A stretch of 13,038 nt of DNA, taken from positions 1 through 13,038 of the forward strand of contig CAZPYK010000044.1 of the NCBI GenBank assembly GCA_964590755.1, given 5' to 3'. The position numbers were made by a program, and so were the translations under genes. The notes under the pieces are model-generated. The model was given only the letters and a program-made list of their open reading frames with translations. It was not told the DNA's origin and did no database searches. This DNA is from CAG-390 sp964590755 (GTDB lineage Bacteria > Bacillota > Clostridia > Oscillospirales > CAG-272). This document shows positions 7,983 to 13,038 of the stretch, piece by piece. How positions within the stretch are numbered: position 1 is the first letter of the stretch; each line of letters opens with the position of its first letter.

Positions 7983-8023
7983 AGCCCCTCGGCGGCAGCC
8001 GATACTGCCGCCGAGGGGCTTTT
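7983..8023 (+). terminator. Rho-independent terminator after the decarboxylase-like genes
   Basis: A perfect 16-bp GC-rich stem (7983-7998 with 8005-8020), a six-base CCGATA loop, and a short T-run (8020-8023) followed by GCATTTTG. It begins 37 bases after the OadA-like stop and closes the upstream plus-strand gene run. Confidence 0.9.
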
Positions 8024-8051
8024 GCATTTTGAAAAGTCTTTTAATGCGGCG

Positions 8052-8097
8052 AAATGTCGGGAAAACAACAAAAAATGTTGTTTCCCGACATTTTTTT
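8052..8097 (+). terminator. Second hairpin with T-tract upstream of clpP
   Basis: Stem arms at 8052-8069 and 8077-8093 carry AAATGTCGGG and its complement plus an AACAAC/GTTGTT half, with one unpaired A and a loop of AAAAAAT. A seven-T run ends it (8091-8097). It would stop transcription on the plus strand. Its position after a strong terminator and about 25 bases before a candidate promoter also allows a role in insulating or attenuating the clpP operon. Confidence 0.65.
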
Positions 8098-8120
8098 ACT
8101 CTTTCGGTGCGAAAAAGTCT

Positions 8121-8149
8121 TTGGTCGGTCGTTTTAATTAACGTAGAAC
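8121..8149 (+). promoter_or_regulatory. Candidate promoter of the clpP operon
   Basis: TTGGTC at 8121-8126 (three of six -35 bases) and TAGAAC at 8144-8149 (four of six -10 bases) are separated by 17 bases within an AT-rich stretch. The site lies between the second hairpin and the clpP ribosome site AAAGGCGG (8164-8171). The match is weak. The position, after two terminators and before an operon, is the main support. Confidence 0.35.
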
Positions 8150-8179
8150 ACAAAAGAAAAAAGAAAGGCGGACAGAAAA

Positions 8180-8785
8180 ATGAGAAAAGAAGATCTTCAA
8201 ACGGAAATGCTGTCAGAGCAATATCTGCTTCGAAAGAATCAGATATATCTTTTCGGTGTCATTGAGACCGGAATGGCGGCGCATGTTATTCCGCAGATGC
8301 ATTATATCGAGCAAAAGATGCTTGACGAGGGCTTGCCGAAAGACGAGCGCATATTGACGCTTTTGATCAACAGCCCCGGCGGTTCGGTCACGGACGGTAT
8401 GGCGATCTATGACACCATAAACATGCTCGATTGCGGCGTAAGGACGATCTGCGTAGGGTTGGCGGCTTCCATGGGAGCGTTCCTGCTTTCTTCCGGGAGC
8501 AAGGGAATGCGATTTGCACTGCCCAACAGCGAAATACTGATCCACCAGCCCTTGGGAGGCGCCCAAGGACAGGCATCCGACATAATTATCGCGGCCGAGC
8601 ACATCGAGCATACCAGAAAACGGCTCAACGGTATATTGGCAATGAACACCGGCAGAACGGTCAAGCAGATAGCCAAGGATACCGACCGCGATAATACCAT
8701 GACCGCCGATGAGGCGATGAGGTACGGCCTTATTGACGGCATATTGACACCGGAAGGAATAAAAGCAAAGGAGGAGTGGCAATGA
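8180..8785 (+). CDS. ClpP-family serine peptidase
   Basis: ATP-dependent Clp protease proteolytic subunit, 201 residues. The catalytic triad is intact: S97 in GLAASMGA, H122 in IHQPLGGAQGQ, and D171 in DTDRDN. NSPGGSVTDGMAIYDT (64-79) is the family's substrate-binding strand. ClpP forms a barrel of two seven-member rings that degrades proteins fed in by a AAA+ unfoldase. The N-terminus and the segment at 47-57 differ from housekeeping ClpP, with a few extra residues, so this is likely a specialised paralogue and I give no symbol. It is a true ClpP rather than the TepA type found near spoIIIE in Bacillus, which has diverged active-site motifs. AAAGGCGG lies eight bases before the ATG. The next gene starts within its stop codon (ATGA), tying it to the AAA+-like protein. 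Confidence 0.9.
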   Translation: MRKEDLQTEMLSEQYLLRKNQIYLFGVIETGMAAHVIPQMHYIEQKMLDEGLPKDERILTLLINSPGGSVTDGMAIYDTINMLDCGVRTICVGLAASMGAFLLSSGSKGMRFALPNSEILIHQPLGGAQGQASDIIIAAEHIEHTRKRLNGILAMNTGRTVKQIAKDTDRDNTMTADEAMRYGLIDGILTPEGIKAKEEWQ

Positions 8786-10449
8786 ATAATGCGATAAACT
8801 ACCTGATAGAGCCCCTTTTGAAGCATTTCTTTTTGATAGATGCCGTTTGCAGAGGCTTTATCGACGAAGCGGAGAAAAAAACGATCCTCGAGGAGCTGGC
8901 AAAGGTGTTTTGCGTTCCGATAAATGACGAGACCGAGGCCTGTTTTTCAACGGCAATATCCGCTGTCTATAACGATATTGTCGATTATGCGGCATATGAG
9001 CGTCTTTGCAGGACGATAGAGTTTGCCGAGCTCACCGGGCGCGCCGTGGACTTGACCTTGGCCGATCGAGTCGTATTGGCGCAGAAGCGCGAGGCAATGC
9101 TTGCCAAGGCGGATATTTTTAAGCAGAGCAAGAACCTGACGGCGGATATAGTTGCCGAAACGCTCCTCAATACCGCCACGAACGGAAACATAGATGCCAT
9201 GGTCACGCTGTCGTACATGGAATATCACGGACTGTGCATATGCGAGGATAAGCGAAGCGCCATGAAGCGCCTTGCTTTGTGTGCCAAATGGAACAACCTT
9301 TTCGGCAACTTGATGGGAATAGCGTACGGTGATTCCGATAACAGAAGGAGTTGCTACAACAGGCTGTATACCATCCTTAAAAGCTCGAATCGGCGCGAGG
9401 TGTTCAAATATATCTGCGACTTCAATTCGTTTGATCCGGTGTGTGAAAAGAGTCCCACGGCGAGGATCATCGAAAAAGCGTTCGGGCTCGGCATAATCAA
9501 CCGCAATACTTACGATCGCATCTTTGCAAAGGCGGCTTTCTCCGAGCTGATCTCGGCGGAGGATAAGGAAAAACTGCTTCTGAACAAGAAAAAGGATGCC
9601 ATAGCGGATCTCTCGAATATCCCGTTTGATGTTGACAGAGGCTCGCGCTTTGACTTTAATGCAAAGAAGGCATGTGCTTTGCCGCTCAGAAGAGAGGCAG
9701 AACTGGACAAGATCCTGTGCGGGATCTTTCCCGCACTGCATGATCGAAGCGAACTGTACAACACTCTCCTTGTTGCCGGTAATGACGAATATGTCGCAGA
9801 CATGTATCTGCATGCTCTTCAAGTGAGCTTCGGCGACGAAAAGCGAGTGATCGAGGTGGATGCGGGGGCACTTTCGTTGCATGATTTTGTCGCCGCAAAG
9901 GAACACTTCGTTTTGCGGGGACTTTCCGAGACCAAGTGCTCTCACACGGTATTTTTGATAAAGCACTGCGAGGAGCTGGGCGAACGTGAGCTTGACGAGC
10001 TGACAAAGCTGCTTGAGTATGAGTACAGAAAGAAGTTTAAGCTGATGGAGCCCACCGTGTCTTTGGATCTGTCGGATATTTTGATAGTTTTGTTCTCCTC
10101 TGCGGTCAACGCTTCGGTGAAGAGACTTGCCGAGAAATGTGACGTCGTTTGGTACGATAAGCTCAGCAGCGCGGAAAAGGAAACGGTGATAGATGCGACA
10201 TTTAAGGTGCGCTCACGCTCCTTCGGTATCGAAAGCGCAAGCCTTGAGGATGCCGGGAAACGCTTTTTGGTGCCTCTCGGAACCGATCGAATACTAAAAA
10301 TAATCGACGGCGCATTGAAAAAAGCGGCTTATGACAACGAAACTGTGGTGACCGCGGAAGCCTTGCGTACAGTCACCGCGCAACAAAAGCATATAAACAG
10401 CAGACGTGAATTCGGATATTTGAGGTGGACCGAACATGAAGAATATTGA
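8782..10449 (+). CDS. Sel1-like plus degenerate AAA+-like protein of unknown function
   Basis: I do not recognise a named family for this 555-residue protein. I chose ATG 8782 because AGGAGG at 8769-8774 lies seven bases upstream and the codon overlaps the clpP stop. The in-frame GTG at 8776 would be one base from that site. Residues 124-182 have the helix-pair pattern of Sel1-like repeats (NGNIDAMVTLSYMEYHG). Residues 300-530 follow a Lon/ClpX-like AAA+ outline: a Walker B-like strand VFLIKHCEEL (390-399) with the DE pair altered, a strand resembling the Lon LSD segment (LDLSDILIVLFSS, 428-440), KLSSAEKETVI (460-470) and a final helical lid. Where the Walker A loop should be is LLVAGNDEYVAD (329-340), with no GxxGxGKS. 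It probably does not bind ATP normally. Its position suggests a partner or adaptor of the adjacent ClpP. Confidence 0.75.
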   Translation: MNNAINYLIEPLLKHFFLIDAVCRGFIDEAEKKTILEELAKVFCVPINDETEACFSTAISAVYNDIVDYAAYERLCRTIEFAELTGRAVDLTLADRVVLAQKREAMLAKADIFKQSKNLTADIVAETLLNTATNGNIDAMVTLSYMEYHGLCICEDKRSAMKRLALCAKWNNLFGNLMGIAYGDSDNRRSCYNRLYTILKSSNRREVFKYICDFNSFDPVCEKSPTARIIEKAFGLGIINRNTYDRIFAKAAFSELISAEDKEKLLLNKKKDAIADLSNIPFDVDRGSRFDFNAKKACALPLRREAELDKILCGIFPALHDRSELYNTLLVAGNDEYVADMYLHALQVSFGDEKRVIEVDAGALSLHDFVAAKEHFVLRGLSETKCSHTVFLIKHCEELGERELDELTKLLEYEYRKKFKLMEPTVSLDLSDILIVLFSSAVNASVKRLAEKCDVVWYDKLSSAEKETVIDATFKVRSRSFGIESASLEDAGKRFLVPLGTDRILKIIDGALKKAAYDNETVVTAEALRTVTAQQKHINSRREFGYLRWTEHEEY

Positions 10450-12121
10450 ACTCTTTAATGATTATGAGAACGCCAAGCTTATCACATCGATCGAGTATGC
10501 GAGCATGAACAGGGAAAGGACGATCCCGTTCGGAAAGCTTCCCGAGGTCGATATTGACGGAATCCCGATCTGCGTTCGGCGAGACGAGCGCGGCGAGCTC
10601 ATGGTCACCTTCATACCCGACACGCATCTTTTGGCGATCGGTGCGACCAGAAGCGGCAAAACGACCGGATATGTCATTCCGACGATAAACGTGCTTTTAA
10701 GCAAAAAGAACAAGCCGAGTCTTGTCATCAGTGACCCCAAGCAGGAGCTGTATCGTGCGAATGCAAAAAAATTCGCCGAAAACGGCTATCGTGTTCTGAT
10801 GCTCGACTTCACCGATTACACGCACAGCGATTGTTGGAATCCTCTTACAAAATATTATCGCGCATACAAAAAGTATCTGGAGGTCGATAACGAGGTTAGA
10901 GCGGTAAGGCGGGGCGGAAAACTGAAAAGCGAATTTCGCGGTGTCGTGTACGAGCGTCAGGACGAGCTCGAAAGAGCTGTATCCGAGGTCAGGGAGCGCT
11001 ATCTCGACGAGGTGGAAAAGGGAATTACCGCGCTCGGCTCGTCTATCTTTCCGAATACAAATCCCAAGGATCCTTTTTGGGATGATTCCGCGCGTGACCT
11101 TTTGAGAGCCGTGCTGTACGGAATGCTTGAGGATATAGAAAGCGGGGATATTACCGAATATAACTTTTCTTTTGATACCGTTATGCGGATATTCGACTCT
11201 TTTACCGATTCGGGGAACGAAGTCTACGACGGCGGATATTTTTCAAACAGACCGATCGAGAGCTCAAAGGCGCATCAGCTTGCGCGCAAGTGCATCATCG
11301 AGCAGGCAACATCGACGCGACGCTGTATCTCGTCAAACTTCGTGACAAAAATGAACAAGTTCAGAGATACCGCCGTCAGGCGCATCACGTCCATGAACAC
11401 CTTTGAAATACAAGAGCTGGATGACGGCGATCCTACGGTCATATTCGTGTCGTACAAGGACGAAGAGAGCTTGCATTACGAGGTGATAAGCATGTTTTTG
11501 AGCAATCTTTATACAGAGCTTATCGGTGTGGCGCGAAAGAAGGGGACAAGGCTTCAAAGACCCTTCTACTTCCTTCTGGATGAGTTCGGAAATCTGCCGA
11601 AGTTCAATGATTTCGACAAGGTCATATCCGCTTGCGCCGGACGCAACATATGGTTTTTGCTGATATTGCAATCCTATGCGCAGCTTTACAATATTTACGG
11701 TAAGGAGACGGCGGAGATCATCAAGGATAACCTCAACGCGCATGTGTTTTTCGGAACCAACAATCCCGAGACCAAGCGCGAGTTTTCCGAGGAGTGCGGA
11801 AAAAAGACGATCATTGCGCCGACATCGGCACTTAACGGCGCGGGTGAGGCGATAGAGCATTTCGAAAAGGATACGGTGGCATTGGTGCCCGTCAGCGCCC
11901 TTAACGATCTTGCGGCGGGAGATTGCATCGTAACTCAAATGCGCGAGAATGTTCTGTGGTCACGCTTTGAGCGCAGCTACACCTGTCCCGAGTTTGAAAG
12001 CGATGTTGCCGACCCGAATGAACGGGATGTCGGCTCGCGCTTTTTGGATGCAAGGCTTGCATATACGTATAAAAAGAAGAAGCGAGCCAATAGCAGAGTA
12101 TCCGAAATGTTCGACTTTTAA
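10436..12121 (+). CDS. VirD4/TraG-type coupling ATPase without membrane anchor
   Basis: A 561-residue hexameric-motor ATPase of the type IV coupling protein family, which pumps DNA or protein substrates. Walker A is GATRSGKT (69-76), Walker B is FYFLLDEFGNLP (377-388), and the sensor glutamine is Q412 in LILQSYAQL. ISDPKQEL (98-105) and FFGTNNPETKREF (438-450) are also characteristic. Two things are unusual. There are no N-terminal transmembrane helices, so the motor looks soluble. A highly charged helical segment (about 139-200) also lies between CWNPL and the DPFWDDSARDLL motif. No relaxase, pore or accessory transfer gene is nearby. The gene overlaps the previous one by 14 bases, with GAGGTGG at 10422-10428 seven bases before the ATG, so translation is coupled. 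The C-terminal tail is basic (KKKKR at 546-550). Confidence 0.88.
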   Translation: MKNIELFNDYENAKLITSIEYASMNRERTIPFGKLPEVDIDGIPICVRRDERGELMVTFIPDTHLLAIGATRSGKTTGYVIPTINVLLSKKNKPSLVISDPKQELYRANAKKFAENGYRVLMLDFTDYTHSDCWNPLTKYYRAYKKYLEVDNEVRAVRRGGKLKSEFRGVVYERQDELERAVSEVRERYLDEVEKGITALGSSIFPNTNPKDPFWDDSARDLLRAVLYGMLEDIESGDITEYNFSFDTVMRIFDSFTDSGNEVYDGGYFSNRPIESSKAHQLARKCIIEQATSTRRCISSNFVTKMNKFRDTAVRRITSMNTFEIQELDDGDPTVIFVSYKDEESLHYEVISMFLSNLYTELIGVARKKGTRLQRPFYFLLDEFGNLPKFNDFDKVISACAGRNIWFLLILQSYAQLYNIYGKETAEIIKDNLNAHVFFGTNNPETKREFSEECGKKTIIAPTSALNGAGEAIEHFEKDTVALVPVSALNDLAAGDCIVTQMRENVLWSRFERSYTCPEFESDVADPNERDVGSRFLDARLAYTYKKKKRANSRVSEMFDF

Positions 12122-12133
12122 GGAGGTGCGATC

Positions 12134-12691
12134 GTGAGCAAGCTTAATGCATATATGATTCAAGAAATGCTCAAAAGCTCGGAGCGCATATCGGTTCCTC
12201 GGATACAGTTGGATTTTCGCTTGAATTATCGCGAGGCTAAGGAATTCGTGGGATATCTGCAAAGACGCGGATGGATCGAAGAAGAGTCCGATGCGGATGG
12301 GTATCAGATCCTGCCCGAAAACATGCATTTGCGTAGGATCGAACGCAGTGAGGTGCGAGCTTTGATAGATAATATCACGTTCGATTGTATTGAGGCGCTT
12401 AAGTGCATGCGCAAGCTGTCACTTTCAACGGGGGCGGATTTTTCCGCACTGGAGAGTGCCGTACAAGGCGATGATGATACCGATTGTGCATTGGGGGTGC
12501 TTATGACTCATCGCTTGTGCTTTAAGGTTAAGGATCTGTATTTTTCGGCAGTATCCGCCAAGACGATAGAGGTTCTTTGCAATGTTGTAAAGGCGAAGCG
12601 CGAGTACAAAGTCGACATGCTGATTTCCGGGGAAAACGGAGCGCGGGCGAGGCTTGAAAAAATGTTCGATGTGCTGTTTGATGATGAATGA
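12134..12691 (+). CDS. Small protein with FtsK gamma-like winged helix
   Basis: A 185-residue protein. Residues 17-50 (ERISVPRIQLDFRLNYREAK, then FVGYLQRRGWIEE) follow the FtsK/SpoIIIE gamma-domain pattern, the winged helix that reads KOPS/SRS orientation sequences. The rest (65-185) is probably helical and I do not recognise it. It has an acidic DDDTD patch at 113-117. GTG is the start: AGGAGGTG at 12121-12128 lies five bases upstream and overlaps the end of the previous gene. A free-standing gamma-like module directly after a soluble VirD4-type motor suggests it supplies DNA binding or orientation sensing to that motor, as the fused domain does in FtsK. An alternative is an ordinary winged-helix transcription regulator of this operon. 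Confidence 0.7.
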   Translation: MSKLNAYMIQEMLKSSERISVPRIQLDFRLNYREAKEFVGYLQRRGWIEEESDADGYQILPENMHLRRIERSEVRALIDNITFDCIEALKCMRKLSLSTGADFSALESAVQGDDDTDCALGVLMTHRLCFKVKDLYFSAVSAKTIEVLCNVVKAKREYKVDMLISGENGARARLEKMFDVLFDDE

Positions 12692-12712
12692 GGCGCAAGT
12701 CGGGCAAGCAAC

Positions 12713-12742
12713 AAAAAAGGACAGCGTAAGCTGTCCTTTTTT
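12713..12742. terminator. Two-way terminator between the clpP operon and tRNA-Met
   Basis: A perfect 13-bp inverted repeat (12713-12725 with 12730-12742) has a GTAA loop, six As on the left and six Ts on the right. It reads as a terminator on both strands: for the plus-strand operon, 22 bases after its last stop, and for the minus-strand tRNA transcript arriving from the right. Confidence 0.9.
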
Positions 12743-12743
12743 C

Positions 12744-12844
12744 TTGGTGGAGCATTCGGAGTTGTTATCCGAACCGCACCATCGTGGTATTGGGTTTGGC
12801 ATCGCACTGCACTCAAACGATAATTGGGTGCAGGCAGTGCCTGC
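12744..12844 (-). other. Structured trailer downstream of tRNA-Met
   Basis: About 100 bases between the tRNA 3' end and the shared terminator hold several inverted repeats. These are GCAGGC/GCCTGC at 12830-12844 next to the CCA end, a nine-pair stem with one wobble at 12808-12816 and 12824-12832, ACCA/TGGT at 12778-12788, and TTCGGA/TCCGAA at 12755-12773 with outer GGTG/CACC. Some are mutually exclusive. No convincing ORF is present. It may be only a processed trailer, or it may hold a small RNA. Confidence 0.4.
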
Positions 12845-12921
12845 TGGTGGGCCATCAGGGACTCGAACCCCGGACCAACCGGTTATGAGCCGGTAGCTCT
12901 GACCAACTGAGCTAATGGCCC
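12845..12921 (-). tRNA. tRNA-Met (anticodon CAT)
   Basis: Read on the minus strand, this is a complete 77-base cloverleaf including an encoded CCA end. The acceptor arms GGGCCAT and ATGGCCC pair fully, with discriminator A. The D-arm is GCTCAGTTGGTCAGAGC. The anticodon stem ACCGG/CCGGT encloses CTCATAA, with CAT complementary to 12885-12887. The T-arm holds GGTTCGAGTCC. The anticodon stem lacks the three consecutive GC pairs of the initiator (GGG/CCC), and the first acceptor pair is matched, so this is probably elongator Met. A CAT anticodon could also be the lysidine-modified tRNA-Ile, which I consider less likely. Confidence 0.93.
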
Positions 12922-12925
12922 GCTC

Positions 12926-12949
12926 GTAGGTCGTCGTTTGCCGACCTAC
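12926..12949. repeat. Inverted repeat at the tRNA-Met transcription start
   Basis: A perfect eight-base inverted repeat, GTAGGTCG and CGACCTAC, with an eight-base spacer lies between the -10 box and the tRNA. The predicted start near 12945 falls inside its right arm. It could be an operator or a 5' leader hairpin used in tRNA processing. Confidence 0.5.
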
Positions 12950-12951
12950 AT

Positions 12952-12980
12952 ATTATATCGCGAATCAGACGTTTTGTCAA
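12952..12980 (-). promoter_or_regulatory. Consensus sigma-A promoter for tRNA-Met
   Basis: On the minus strand, TTGACA (complement of 12975-12980) and TATAAT (complement of 12952-12957) are both perfect and separated by 17 bases. This is the strongest possible housekeeping promoter, as expected for a stable RNA gene. AT-rich DNA upstream (12981-13010) could act as an UP element. Confidence 0.93.
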
Positions 12981-13038
12981 TACCTTTTTAAAATATTTTT
13001 TATAAAAGGTGTCGCGGTTGCTTAAAAATCCTCTAAAT

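Noticed and set aside
8947..9966. 339-residue minus-strand ORF opposite the Sel1/AAA+-like gene
   Set aside because: No ribosome site or family motif is apparent. The plus-strand gene is tightly coupled to its neighbours and has coherent domain patterns.
10436..12121. Coupling ATPase as evidence of an integrated conjugative element
   Set aside because: No relaxase, VirB4-like ATPase, pore proteins or attachment repeats are visible, and the recombinase at the left edge lies 9 kb away across metabolic genes and two terminators.
12744..12779. Second, degenerate tRNA on the minus strand ending in CCACCA
   Set aside because: There is a TTCGGA/TCCGAA stem and a CCA-like end, but no matching acceptor 5' arm, D-arm or anticodon arm at the right distances.
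12654..12896. Plus-strand ORF running across the terminator and tRNA
   Set aside because: It overlaps the end of the winged-helix gene, passes through a terminator and reads through the antisense of tRNA-Met. Its C-terminal part is simply tRNA sequence translated.

Overview
The window looks like chromosomal DNA from an uncultured anaerobic member of the Clostridia, of the Oscillospirales or Christensenellales kind. This is an inference from gene families: an Lrp regulator paired with an aminotransferase, a biotin-dependent decarboxylase gene set with an OadG subunit, strong AGGAGG ribosome sites and a perfect sigma-A promoter. Base composition is moderate and no insertion sequence, CRISPR array or rRNA is visible. 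All protein genes read on the plus strand. One tRNA gene reads on the minus strand at the right edge.

Region 1 (1-7945) is a run of closely spaced genes: a XerC/XerD-like tyrosine recombinase, a short MutS-family ATPase without a mismatch-recognition domain, an Lrp/AsnC regulator sharing one base with a class I/II aminotransferase, and then four genes resembling a biotin-dependent sodium-pumping decarboxylase. Those four are a carboxyltransferase, an OadG-like membrane subunit, a 60-residue stub of a biotin carrier protein, and an OadA-like protein. The set looks broken or repurposed. The carrier stops before any biotin-attachment domain, no beta-subunit channel gene lies between the carrier and the OadA-like gene, and the OadA-like protein has lost its metal-binding residues while staying open and translationally coupled. 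A perfect 16-bp terminator hairpin closes the region.

Region 2 (8024-12742) is a tight four-gene operon and the best candidate for an undescribed system. It encodes a catalytically complete ClpP peptidase, a Sel1-like plus AAA+-like protein with no Walker A motif, a VirD4/TraG-type coupling ATPase with no membrane anchor, and a small protein whose N-terminus resembles the FtsK gamma winged helix. No relaxase, mating-pore or integration gene is present, so the ATPase does not look like part of a conjugative element. My inference is a chromosomal machine combining a DNA or protein pumping motor, a DNA-binding module and a peptidase with a pseudo-ATPase partner.

Region 3 (12713-13038) holds a two-way terminator, a strongly structured trailer, tRNA-Met(CAT) on the minus strand and its consensus promoter.
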